A DNA stretch of 64,000 bases from Stropharia rugosoannulata (lineage: Eukaryota; Basidiomycota; Agaricomycetes; Agaricales; Strophariaceae). Shown here piece by piece: positions 21,422 to 32,975 of this stretch. The stretch's first letter is position 1; the number at the start of each line of letters is the position of its first letter. A program made the position numbers and the translations under genes. The notes under the pieces are model-generated. The model ran no database searches. It worked only from the letters and a program-made list of their open reading frames with translations, and was not told the origin of the DNA. Location of the stretch: contig JANCIK010000005.1 in NCBI GenBank assembly GCA_028532985.1, positions 3,664,501-3,728,500 of the forward strand, in the 5' to 3' direction.

Positions 21422-22725
21422 ATGTCCTCTGAATCTAGTAACGGACCTAATGTCTCCGAAGAGACAATTTGGAGCAGCATCACTCTAAACAATGCGCTTA
21501 TGCTTTCATTTCTCATGGGTAAGTGCGTGCCACAAATCGCGTCCCTTGTGTATTGAGCCTCCTGTTATGTCAGGCATATACACTCTGCTGTATCCCTACA
21601 CAATCTATGTGTATTGTGAGTCCGATATCTAACTTATTATCAGAAATGAAAAGCTCATATTTTATTTAGCCACCCAAAAGAAGAACCGAAGCATTCTTAT
21701 CTTAGGCGTGCTCTCGATTCTATTTGGCACTGTTTTTATATCATTTGTCCTCACCTGGGTAATCACATACCGAGCTTTTGTGAGCAATGGGGCGACAAGA
21801 TTCTCGGTCTTCCTGTTTATTGTAAGCGGAGACCGTGCCATATCTGTGGCTATGGCTGGCTTGCAATACCTTGGCTACGTTTTGGCTGACGGCCTTCTAG
21901 TGAGTATCTAAACATTCACGCTATCCGACTTATTCTCAAGTATTATAGCTATGGAGATGCTTTCACATGTCGAAGAACTCGATGCATTGGATGATTATTC
22001 CTGTCGTTCTATATTTTAGTGAAATAGGTCAGCATTTTATATGAATAATCTTGAAGATTCTAATATGAGATTAACTCAGTTTTATCCATTGCAAGTCTAA
22101 CGGCCGACATTGTGGTGGTTTCCAAATTTCACCGCGGTGATCCTGTATCAGCACACCTGGCAAATGTAGTGAATGGACTCGATGCTGGGGTCGCTACTGC
22201 AGTAGCACTTACTAGTCTCTCTGCAACTTACGTCATCTATCGCAAGATTCGGGCATCCATGGAGTTTGACATGCCACAATCCCGGAGGTTCATGCAAATT
22301 CTATATTTTATGGTTCAGTCGACAGCAATCTACACGTTCACCGCTGTTCTATATGCTCTGTTCAGCCTATTGAGCATCTATGCAGAGAATAATTTCATTG
22401 GTCAAGCAGATTTATACATTACCAACATCACTATTATGGCCACGGTAAGTGCTCAGTGTCACTGCTCATATTAGTGGTACTCATTTCCTGGAAATTTTAG
22501 GGTATTGCACCCACGCTAATGGTCGCTCAGCTCAGTCTGTTCTCCGGCACAGTATCAAACGAGGCGGGAGATACCGTTCACATCTTGGCTATCAATTTCC
22601 ATCCTGCCACCACCACTGACTCCCAGTCGGCGATTGTCGATATGCCCAATCTTACCTCCATGGTTATATCAGAGAGGCTTAATAGGGAGGGTGTAGATGA
22701 TATGAAAAACGAAAAACTCTGTTAA
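21422..22725 (+). CDS. Multi-spanning membrane protein, divergent paralog 3
   Basis: Six exons (21422-21518, 21574-21615, 21670-21899, 21949-22027, 22080-22444, 22501-22725) join to 1038 nt, 345 residues. The exon lengths 97, 42, 230 and 79 equal those of copy 6, so orthology of structure is certain, but the protein is much more divergent. It begins MSSESSNGPNVSEE and has YTIYVY, ATQKKNRS, GYVLADGLL, LWRCFHMSKNSMHWM, TSLSATYVIYRKIRASM and GIAPTLMVAQ, then a longer polar tail. The loop that is PMKRRYKHIIRML elsewhere is PQSRRFMQILYFM here. It looks intact and converges on TR copy 3 with about 285 bp between stops. Confidence 0.85.
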
Positions 22726-23010
22726 CAGATATGTACTTATGGTATCTCTTATACTCCCACAATTTGTACGTCTCAGAAATACAATGCATAGAAAGTCAAC
22801 GTTCAACCTTGACACAACGCCGGGTGCGAGCAATTATCTCAACCACTTTTGATTAACTCAGGAAGTAGCAGCAGGTTATGTATTTACAGATTATTTACGA
22901 GCACAACAGTCCTATCTACGCACCCTTTCTCACTCAGTTTATAATTTGGAAAAAGTAGAAACCCTACGTCTGTGAAGCAGATGTATGAGGATTTGAACAT
23001 AAAAGGAGTG

Positions 23011-24476
23011 TTATAATATGCACATATAGCCTTTATCAAACCAGTACTTGAGCCATCTGTCGACGTCCGCGATAGAAAGTGGCTTGGCCGTTGCTAACGA
23101 GGGAGACTCTGCCACCCCATTTTTAACTTCGACATAGGCGAGACCGAATGAATCCACAAGGTTCGGTCGGCGCTTTATGAGTAAGTCCCTGGTGGTGTAG
23201 ACTGACATCAGGCGTCCGGCTCTCATTTCCCTAGTGGAGGAACCTTTGGCCTGAACCAGTGCTACCCAATCGTCAAACGGAACGATAGGTACATCCAATA
23301 TTTTTGCTATTCTGTCAGCAAGGAGCTTGTAGCGTACCGGATGCGGATGCGTGAGGTGAAGAATAGATGGCTTTGAGATGTTTAAATAGTCTATCACGGC
23401 GTTTGCGGCTACGTGTACGGGCAGCCAAGCTACGCACTATCGTCACAGGTAAGTGAGTGCGGTGAAAGTGCACATTTGTTAGACTAGTTGACTTACACCA
23501 TTTCTTTCTGGGAGGCACGAAACGTAGTTGGCACTGTGTACTACTGATGGAAACCATTCGCTGATCTTCCAAGAACCGTTAGGGCCACCGCATATCTGGC
23601 CGACCCGAACTACGATAGTTGTGAGTCGTGTTTGCTTGGCTGCGCTGATCAGCATCTGCTCCCCGACCCACTTGGACTCTGTGTATCCGCTGCCGATCGA
23701 GGTGCTTGCGTGGAGTGCGACTTCCGGAAGGCTGTCTGTGAACCTCGATAAGTCTCCAAAGATGAATGTGGTGCTGAGGAACATTAGAGAAGGCGGGGCG
23801 CAGAGCGGTGAAGCAAGAGCGAAATTGATGAGGTTCCGTAGTCCTTTTATAGCTGTTACAAAGGATTGCAAGGGTATTGTTAGGTTAACGGGCCAGGCTG
23901 GGATAGATATATCAGAAAAATATGATTATAATTACACATTTTCTACTGACCTGAGTGTACGATATGCGTAACGGACTGCTGCATCTGGTAGTAATGAGCA
24001 TGAATCATACCGCCACGGTTTTGACGTAGATTGGTACTTACTGTCCTATACAAGTGTTCTTCCAAACCAAATAGCTGTTCGTGCAAAGACCCTTCGACCA
24101 GGTGGACCTTCTTGGACCTCAGAATCTCGACGGGAAGACCCTTATCCAAAAAAGTTGCCTTATGACGGTCTAATAAAGTTACGCCTTTAGAGGCTGCAGG
24201 TCTGTTTATGCAGTATATATCAGCGACTCTGGCATCCATGACGAGATCGTGGAGTATAAATGATCCCAGGGTCCCAGTAGAGCCAGTAAGGAGAACTCTT
24301 CTCTTGTTATCTACGGGTAAAGTCCTCCCACGATGTTGGCTAAAGTTGAGAGAGTGGTTATTTGCCATTTCTTCTAGGCTGTTGTTGAATTCGAGATGAA
24401 TACATTAGAACGTGCTCTTGAAGAGGATATAATATCCAACTTACAGCGATGCCGATACATTGGTGGTAGCATTCAT
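23011..24476 (-). CDS. Standalone thioester-reductase domain protein (TR copy 3)
   Basis: Five exons (24476-24445, 24378-24042, 23984-23951, 23897-23497, 23436-23011) join to 1230 nt, 409 residues. It has the same intron positions as TR copy 2; exons 3 and 5 have identical lengths (34 and 426). Motifs: VLLTGSTGTLGSF for NADP binding, VTHIVHSAW, FLSTTFIFGD, GYTESKWVGEQ with catalytic Tyr and Lys, VGQICGGPNGSW, WLPVHVAANAVIDYL, HPHPVRY. The N-terminus MNATTNVSASLLEEM is short and replaces any carrier domain. The start is chosen because it gives an open first exon with a good donor; a short upstream ATG overlaps it. The frame is intact. It probably forms a functional pair with membrane copy 3. 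Confidence 0.88.
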
Positions 24477-24479
24477 ACC

Positions 24480-25685
24480 ATGAACCTCATACGACGGCCT
24501 TATGTTATTGTCGTGGGTCTGCAGGGGTAGAAGGTCATCGGACGGGAATCCTGTATACAAATACATACCTGACCGATATTGGGAAGTTTTTTGGGAGAGG
24601 GCGCCATCTGTAGCCCAGGTTCAGTCGTCTTTCGGGCGCTTGGGGAAAGGGTAGTAATTATGTACAGGCAACGGTGGAGCGTGTCTTATGTCTTAAATGC
24701 TCACACCAGGGATATAGATTAAAAATTATGGGGTACATCTATTGATAGAGGCCTCGAAGCATCCAACTGAGAGATAGATATATTAACACATACTTATCTC
24801 TGGAAATACGCAATACCAAAGTAAAAATGACAATCGAAGACATATCTGTCTGATTGTGTTCTGACTGAGCAAAACTCTGCAATAGTACAGAAACACTCTG
24901 GGTGAATGAACTGCCCAGGTGTTGAGCTATGATTTCCGTTTTTTGAATGAGAAACTGTGGTCTCATGGTTTGCACCACGGCAAAAAAGCAAACAGCAGGG
25001 AGATACTTAAATAGACTATTGAACTGTCGACGTCGGTGCTTCGGTAGGTATATAATGGAAGATCAAACGTTTACCTGTTTGTTCGTCGATGATAATGACG
25101 GCAAACGGAGGCAACTACTCGGAAATTAAAAAGGAACGAGAAACATGTCAATCATCTATTTACGGTATCATGGAATCTCAGGTGGATCCTGAATGGTGTG
25201 CTATGCAATGCGGCCCCTCAGGATGCTGTCTCATGACAGAGCGGCACTAATAACCTGTTATTGGATTATGATGGTTCTTGAGCAGTAACAGTCATGGAGT
25301 CGCAGAAACGCGAATACAGGAGGGGACTTGGGTCATATGGCACAAAGGTTCCCACAATGGCGCCATAACTTGAGTCACACACACCCAACACGTCCCTCTC
25401 TCGAAATATCCGTCTTCCCACCATGTTAATGTCTGTGTTATCTCTCTGGAACCTCGGCAGTATCTAATTGTATGCGCCACGCATAGTGTGATTTAATATG
25501 GCACTGGAAGTCAACCTCAACTCCGTGTTTTTGTACCCAGCAATTTTTGATAAGGGCCACCACAATGCCCGTTTCATTTTATACTTTTTCGCCGTAGTAC
25601 GGGCTGAATACATGAACAAATTCAACCGTATTTTTCACATTGATGGACATATTAATGCCGCATGTACAAGATTTGGGGTTGTTAC
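24480..25685. other. Intergenic region upstream of TR copy 3
   Basis: No adenylation or carrier domain and no other exon was found. AT-rich, no repeat match noticed. Confidence 0.45.
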
Positions 25686-25689
25686 GTAT

Positions 25690-26360
25690 CTCGTCCTCGT
25701 CGTAGCATACATACCTTCATTTTGGTAGGACCTGCTCCATTCCTGCCGTGTCTGCCACTCCTCACGCGCTTTACATCCCTGATCATGTCTGCGCTCCCTG
25801 CCTCGCTAAACTCAGCGAAAATACCGAGCGTACCCGCTTGTACGCGCTTTCCTCTATCTAGGTGCCTACGTGTTCGCGTCAGAGCAGACTGCGCCTTTCT
25901 GCCATCATTCTTGTGCGCCGTCGAAGATTATAGGCCCTATAAAAAGACTCTTTCAACTCATGTCTCTGCTACCCTACTCGCCTTTTACGATCAGGCGCTA
26001 TTGATAAAGGTGACCGCTATATCTCTCCGCACTCCCGCAGGATCATGATCGCTGCCCGCGGTCGATATGTCTAGAACGCGGTGCGCGATTAAGTACAAAG
26101 TTACGCCCCCCTTAGCTATCCGTGCTTATGATTGTTGCTCTTCCATCCGCTCTAAACGGAGGAGCTGTCCCTGCTTCCGTCCGCCCTTGATGAAGGAGCT
26201 GTCCCATACTGCTCTATAATATTCACTGTGTTTGCGCCGGTGCACGCCTCATTGCTTGGTACTTGCTGCAGACGTCGTCTCACAGGATAGGCCCCACTGC
26301 GTCCGGTGTTCGCCCGTCCGCGCTGCGAATCACTTACCACACTCACTCTCCGCAGTCCCA
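25690..26360. repeat. C/T-rich dispersed repeat, copy D
   Basis: The 26180-26350 part matches 4180-4340: 'TTGATGAAGGAGCTG' or 'ATGATGAAGGAGCTG', then 'CGCCCGTCCGCGC', then 'GAATCACTTACC'. The rest is pyrimidine-rich and decayed. Confidence 0.55.
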
Positions 26361-26979
26361 TTAATTCCGTCCATGCACCAGCATGAGGAACCATAGTAAT
26401 TGATTTTGTGCTTTCTGCTTCCCTTCAATTGTTACTTCGTTTTCTGTCACCCGCCTTGAGGGATTTAGTGACACGCCGCGCACAATCTGAGCCTTCTCTC
26501 GTTATTCCCTGCCGATCTTTTCCCTCGTCTGGACACAATATGAGTCCAGGTACCGGCCCTTCAAGCTACTGATTTTAATCACTTTTCAGTCAAATATAGT
26601 GCAAGGCTTAGTTGTTTGGTCAAATGATCAACGGGGATTGTCATTTTTTAGCTCAGAGTTCTGAAAATCAAGGAATTAGTTCCAACATGACCCAATTTGA
26701 TAAAATCTGATAGTAAATAGTGGCAAAAAAAGATCCAGAGTGATTTCTTGTTGGATCTGATTTCAGATGATCTCATCTTTTATTTGTTGTGCATCCGGGA
26801 CAGAACATACTTCTTCATCACGGAGAGTTGACTTGTTTTCTCGCCTTGGATACATCACTCCATCAAATCAGAGCTATTATGTCAAACTCCTTGATTGTGA
26901 TAGTGTTTTTCGGCATTGTAATTTCCATGTATTGTTTAAAAGTGAGATTTTCTAAAATATTAGTGATTACCAATATAGA

Positions 26980-27222
26980 TTACGGGTGTTGAGGTGCTAA
27001 TTGCTCACAGAAAAGTTTTAAATATTCTGGACAAGTTGTCAGTAATACTTGTTGTTCAAGTGTATTTGAATCATATCTGGCTGTTATGAATTTTCCTGGA
27101 TGATTTGTTTCAAACTTAACATTGTTCATAACATTCTGATCTTGTCTATATAGTAAAACATGCTTCGTCGGCACGGACACAGCATGAACCACGGCGGGAC
27201 ACGGCATTGCCTTGCCATTCAT
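26980..27222 (-). pseudogene. Coding fragment carried by a repeat
   Basis: An 80-codon minus-strand frame whose second half (NHPGKFITARYDSNTLEQQ and CPEYLKLFCEQLAPQHP-stop) looks like real protein, with normal codon use. The same end, mutated to carry a stop, is found at 11755-11835, and flanking DNA is shared. It is probably the C-terminal end of a mobile-element or duplicated gene. The family is not recognised. Confidence 0.35.
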
Positions 27223-27600
27223 GACCGCTGGGCGGTGTTGATCAAAAACGCATTTACGGCTGCCATGCCGATTGCCATGTTAAGTCGGCTATACATCTGT
27301 GTGATGCAGGACGAACGGGTTGTGTTAGAATACAGCCATTAAATGTATACATGAGAAACTTTACATTAGAATTACAATATTTCGTATATATTATAGATGT
27401 TCATAAAGCCGCACTGTACGGCTTTAATTTTCTAAAAAAATTAATACACCACTGGGTTATTCAATCAATAATCGATGCCGAGTCTGTGTGTAGCAAACTG
27501 TATGCCTGCAACACCCCAAGAAAAGTGTACTAACTACACACTTCCCCCATTACTGTAAATCGGAAGCACAGACCTCACACTTATCGTCACTGGTCAGTGT

Positions 27601-27714
27601 CCCACACTGACCTACACTGACCTACACTGACTTGTACCAACTTCACACTGACCCACACTGACCTCATCCTGGCCTTCACTGACTTCTACCAATCAACACA
27701 GACCAACACTCACC
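27601..27714. repeat. Degenerate 10-bp tandem repeat
   Basis: The unit CTACACTGAC and variants (CCACACTGAC, TTCACACTGA, TTCACTGACT) recur about ten times. The copies at 27603-27631 are nearly perfect. The strand asymmetry (C/A-rich) is strong. Confidence 0.7.
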
Positions 27715-27853
27715 GTATTTGGACATGCCCTAATCAATAATCATGCACATATGTACGGAAACTATACCAAATTGTACAGCACTTTCAATATTGACAGACT
27801 CTTGTCTGCGTGTGCAGAGCTTGTGAGTTAATATCAGTAAGAACTTGATGCAG

Positions 27854-28087
27854 ATGATCATCAATTTTGGTGGCCATACAAAGGCATTCCGGAGAACTGG
27901 AATCACGGGGACTCGCTACAACGATGAGGAGGAGCTTATGGTATGTTTAAAATTGCTTAACTCAGATCCGAGAGCTTGATCTACACTTATTCAGCGCGTT
28001 CCAGACTATTTTGAGAATTCCCTGAAGCCCTTGAAAACTCCGACAAACATTCCAAGGCCCCGACCCCGTCCAAGAAAGCAGACATGA
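27854..28087 (+). CDS. Possible small two-exon coding remnant
   Basis: Exon 27854-27940 and exon 27995-28087 join in phase across a GTATGT...CAG intron of 54 nt, giving about 59 residues: MIINFGGHTKAFRRTGITGT, then a NDEEELM segment, VPDYFENSLKPLKTP and a Pro-Arg repeat tail PRPRPRPRKQT. The ATG follows a CAG, so it could equally be an internal exon of a truncated gene. It lies just 5' of the truncated membrane copy 4. The product is not recognised. Confidence 0.35.
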
Positions 28088-28238
28088 GCCTTGATCATCT
28101 ACATGCACATCATTTGAGCTACAACCATTTACACGTCACATAGCAATCTATTCTATGTGTATTTCACGGTTACGGCGGGGCGGGTTTATACCGCTCAAAG
28201 GTAATCGGTTATACGGCTATAGTACTGATACTTTGCAG

Positions 28239-28986
28239 TTATGGAGATGTTTCAACATGCTTGATCGATCCGAGCTACTCATTCTCTTCCCATTATTCAT
28301 GTATGTGTGCGAAATAGGTAAGATCTTTGAAATGGAGCTAGTCCACTGTGTATTCTGATATTCAAATAGTTCTTTGTATAATCTCTTTGGTGTTTTACGG
28401 AATGGTCGGCTTTGGCAAGGAAACACTGCAGCTATCCATTCACGCTTTAATAATCAATGGTGTTCTTAATGGTGCTACTGCCATTACGAGTACCTCAGCC
28501 TCATTCATCATTTTCCACAGGATATTCACCTCCGTGAAAGGTCGACTGCCAATGAAGAGGCGGTACAAGCACATTATTCGCATGCTCATCGAATCATCAG
28601 CGATGTATTCTGTATCGGGTATATTGATTACCATTGACATCATCCCGAGTGTTATTTCATCTACCTCGAACTCTGCTAAGGAAGATTGGGTATTCATTTC
28701 TAGCTATCTATCATGTTTGAACTACATAGTGACGGTACGTTAGCAGCTTTTTATCTCTTTTAGGTCCTTCTAAAATAAATAAAACTCGTAGGGACTTGCA
28801 CCGACTCTAATGGTGGCGCAAACATGTCACCTGTCATCGAAATCGTCATTCATCAATACGGAACAAACACATCACATTTCGGCCCTTGACTTTAACCATG
28901 CAAGCACCATTGAGGATGTTCCCAGAGGAAGCTGGTCAGCCCTGGACTTAGACATAAACAACAAAAACGAAATGCAGCATATATAA
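28239..28986 (+). pseudogene. Multi-spanning membrane protein, paralog 4, exons 4-6 only
   Basis: Exons 28239-28317 (79 nt), 28370-28734 (365 nt) and 28792-28986 keep open frames and splice sites. They encode LWRCFNMLDRSELLILFPLF onward to GLAPTLMVAQTCHLS and the polar tail. Exons 1-3 (TM1 to TM3) and the promoter are missing: sequence before the acceptor at 28238 shows no family similarity. Exon 5 is close to copy 2, and the 3' flank (28990-29150) matches the flank of copy 2 (13560-13740), so it is a partial duplicate of copy 2 or of a near relative. There is no TR partner. Confidence 0.8.
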
Positions 28987-29159
28987 CTTTTTGTTACAAC
29001 CATGTTCCGCAGCATCACAATGACAGACTCATGCTGAGAGTAGATAGTGTGGACAATATACTTATTTGTCTCGTTACTTTGGGGCTCTGTCATTTAGCAC
29101 AAGGTCCCTGTGTGTACTTGGGTTTGTTGGGTTTGTTTGGGGATATTTTCAACAGATGA

Positions 29160-29900
29160 TCTTAGTTCGAAGGATGATCTGCCTTGCGAGATTATCTTGA
29201 GATTATCAATAATTTTAGCGGTGCAAGCGCGCCGAGTAGGGACTTGAGGTATAAATATTGAATACTGAGTACATCAGACGTATGTACACACTCAAGGGTA
29301 TCCTATCTGGCAAAGAACATGTAGCATAACTGCATTTTGTAGTTGTAATCTGAGCAGGGAGGAAAGCGGTGCTCTCTATGTGACTATGTTTGCCAAACAT
29401 GGCGACGGGACATGCCGAGGACCTGTTGTGTCGTGTCGGGCTGTTACACTTGCAGTAAGTTGAACCACAACGTTGCCACAACGTCAATATCAAGTCAATG
29501 TCAAACTATGTACTCGTCATCCATTGCCTCCATTAACTCTGGGGCTCCCTTTTTCCGGTGACACTAAGATGAGTTTTTGCCCCCCGCGCTGCTGAAACTG
29601 ACTGGTATCATGGTTGTAAACTTGTATAAGCATTATGAAGCTCACTGTTCGGCTGAATCCTACTCCGAACGTGAACCACGGCTCTCCTACCCCGTTGCGT
29701 CCCTCTTGGTGTATGTTCTATATATTTTGCTCGCTTTCAAGATTTCTCTCTGGTCGTATCGCACGCTGCTTACTCTCCGGTTTCCGGACTACCTTTGAAG
29801 GTTACACCAATGCCCTTTAATTGTCTTGCTCTGTACCATAGGATGCGTACACGTCACAAGTCCTCGCATCAAGTCCTCTCAAGCGTCACCCCCTTGAAAT
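29160..29900. other. Gene-poor region downstream of copy 4
   Basis: Contains a piece (about 29350-29415) similar to 11085-11160. No gene is supported. Confidence 0.4.
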
Positions 29901-29919
29901 AAGTGAACACTTCCCGTTG

Positions 29920-31100
29920 GTTTCCCAGAGTTTCCCCTCCCGCTCTCCCACCCCTTTCCTCTCCTCCTTGCAGCATATATGCGGTCTGTAAACTGTAAAG
30001 CTGAACCGTGTCTCCTCCCTTCGCTTGCTTGCATTTTCCCCACTATATGTCCCGTCGTTTTGGAGAATTGTCTTGGTCACGTTGCTTCCCCGAGGGACGA
30101 GCCCGCGCCCCGTCAGCAGTATCTCTGATTCGCACCCGCCCCAGGCCTACTTCCCCCATCATCAGCCCCACGACATGCATCACCGGATTGCGGGACAAAG
30201 AGTCCGTGTTGCCGTCCGTGTCTGGTGCTCCCTTACCCTGTTCACGCTCGGGCAAATTTCAACATCGGGCTCCCCTTCGCTTGCGGCGCTCGTTAATAAA
30301 ACCAACGATCCCCGCGAGACTCGCCTTTGACTTCCCTAATGCTTATCATCCTCGCGTATAAGCCGCCTTTGCCGTCGTACATCGATCTCCTAATCTTGAC
30401 AAAAACCGTCCCGCTTTGTATAATCGTCGACTCTGGTTTCGTCACTTCCTCGAGGCTGCGCTCGTTCCCAAACAACATGTTCTAATTAGTGTTGGCACCC
30501 CATCACAGCATACACCTCTGCTCGAGACGGTCCTTCTTGGGGTCGCTTCTTAGCACTCCCCTCCGCTTCTTACTCTCCGACCAACTCCACGCTTAGGCTT
30601 GCTCTCCGTTCCGCCGTTCTTTTCGCAGACGCTCACCCTCTTCATGAGGTGCGCACCCCCGAATGATTTTCCTGCGCTTTGTTTCATTCGCTATGTTGGT
30701 CCGGGGTAAGTGTCCTTTCGTGCTGTATGCCGACTATATTGACCACAACATAATCATTACCTTATAGGTCGTATAATCCCCCGCCGCCGCCGGTGTACAC
30801 GCTGTCCATCGTGGAGATAGAACCCGGCCTTGACCGGCCTCCTGACAGTCTTTCTTGCCTGCAGCATACATCCCACCTGGTCGGTAGGACCTCCCGCGGG
30901 TTCTCGCGCTCCCTTCATTCTCCGCGTCCCTCAATGCCATATTATGAAGTTCCCCTCGACCTCAAGGCTCATATGTATGAGCTTGCACGCGCCTTCATTG
31001 AGTAATGAAGCTTCGTCGCTATTACCCCGTGTCTTCATGTCAGTCAGGTGAGCGGCCCGTCCCGTCGCAATCCAAGTTACAATATTCAATGCATTCGTCG
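29920..31100. repeat. C/T-rich dispersed repeat, copy E
   Basis: The 29925-30050 part matches copy B (14025-14150). The 30230-30670 part matches copy C (18950-19370). The order B-like then C-like suggests one element several kb long, of which the other copies are fragments. Confidence 0.6.
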
Positions 31101-32800
31101 GCATGCCGATACCACCGTTGTACCTTTGAGCAAATTTGAGCTGGGCTCTAGTGCTGGCTATGATGCAGTCCTCCAATGAGTGGCGTTCAAATGGTCTCTA
31201 GGCCTCGTTCCTTGTCTCCCGGTCGTCTCGTTCATGGCCTACATCCCCTCCAACTTGTTTGATAGGACCCTCCTTCCGTTCATTCGTCCTGCTCGGTTTC
31301 TCAGCTCGCCTCTCAGGTACACGTCCACGCCCCATGCCACGGCGCTCCTGCATGAAGGTCGGGCCTGTTATTTGTCTTCATCAACTTTGCACGCAGCGGA
31401 CGTATGGATGTTGATAGATCACCGCGCGAGACTGACCGAGTTCCAGTTTGGAGATGCTGGCCTTTCCTGTGAGCTAGCTCGCTTTGGTCATACTGACGCG
31501 TGTACGTGTGGATTTGTCTACTCCTTACGGATAACCGCGTCGCTTCCTTGGGTCCCGTGGTATGTTTACGCTCCGACCGACGCTACGCCGGTGTCGTCTT
31601 CTCGCGACGCTCTCTTTGAAGAAGCCTGTGCTCCGCTGCGTTTTTCGCGCTTGTCTATCGCGCTTGTCTATCGCGTTGATAGTGAAAGGTACTCAGGAAT
31701 CAGAATCTCTCTAGCCCTACACGCCATCGCCCCAATGTCGTGACCCAGTTGCATACTGTTGGAACTGCCCCATTTCCTGCTGCTCTCTCGGGGACCCGAA
31801 GTACGCGCTTCGATGAACTAAAAGGTCCCCGGCATAGCATAGAGGTTATTCGAAAGATAGCAGTTATGAATAACGATGGCTGTTCTATTGACTACCGCAA
31901 TGACCACTGATGCGTTGGTAGTGGTGCTTCTGTGTCTCCGTTGTCAATATGTTCCATCTTTAGCTTATATCAACTTCTATTTTGTAATCCTTCGTAAAGG
32001 GAACACAGTCCGTCGCGGAGATTTGAGTTGCCTTGTACCAAAAATAGATTCGAGAAATCTTTTCTCATCAACGATCAGCATCGAGGTTGTATTACTTGTG
32101 CTGTACATGCCATCCTGCAATCATAGAATTTGATGGATTAGACTTGTGAATGGAGCTCATTATGATAATCAGAGTCATCAGCAACGGTAAGATCATTTGA
32201 TGCTTGAAGAAAACAACGAGAGAAAACCTGAGGAATTCTATTTTCTTGAAATGAGCAAGGTTTACTGACAGGTATTGAGATAATATGCACTCAGAGAATG
32301 GTTCAAAGATGAAAGCTTCTTCAGAGGCATGCCAGAATGTCTATAAGTATTACTTATGGATAGCGTATTACCACTTACTGACGTGGTATTTTGGGTTCGG
32401 AGAAAGAAGGTCGGAAATTAAAAGACAGTTGAGGCTGCGTACAGTGGAGTGCCAAAGGCTATTCCGCTCCTCACGGCATCATTTGACAGTACTTTGGACA
32501 ATTATAATGTGATATTACAGGATGTTCATTTTTCTGTCTACACACAACGGTATATTTTTCCACAGCCGGGGAATATATGTAAATGTGTATACATTACATT
32601 AAAATTACTTCGCAAACTTTTATTGTGATACTCGAAGCGCTATTGGACTTCATAACAATGGTCTTATACATGTAAACACGTCATAATATGCTGTACCACA
32701 TACTTATCAGTAGGAAACGATGATTGTTTATAGCGTACCCAATGTTAACTTGATAAATCAGGGCACTCGGTGCCGATGATTATCATTAAACATCTTGGAT
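31101..32800. other. Gene-poor region between repeat E and membrane copy 5
   Basis: A 187-codon open frame at 31180-31743 lies in the biased tail of the repeat and shows no family or splice structure. The rest is AT-rich without recognised content. Confidence 0.4.
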
Positions 32801-32825
32801 ATGGAGTTCCTACTACAACAGATGC

Positions 32826-32938
32826 GCTGATCCTGCGTTGCTTCGATGTCAATGGAACAAGGGTTCTGCTTTCTAACTCCACAAGGCTGCACATTTGGGG
32901 TGTTTGAGGTAACGTATAGGAGGATGATTGAGTATTTA
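32826..32938 (+). promoter_or_regulatory. Putative promoter of membrane copy 5
   Basis: GCTGATCCTGC lies at 32826-32836 and GAGTATTTA at 32930-32938, ending 38 nt before the ATG, as in copies 1, 2 and 6. Confidence 0.5.
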
Positions 32939-32975
32939 ACGTCAAGATTCAGTTCAAGGGAACAAGTCAACAAAC

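Noticed and set aside
31180..31743. 187-codon open frame
   Set aside because: No recognised motif, no splice structure, in the tail of a biased repeat region.
31876..32512. Short open frames upstream of membrane copy 5
   Set aside because: No coding character or conservation with other upstream regions; the real promoter words lie after them.
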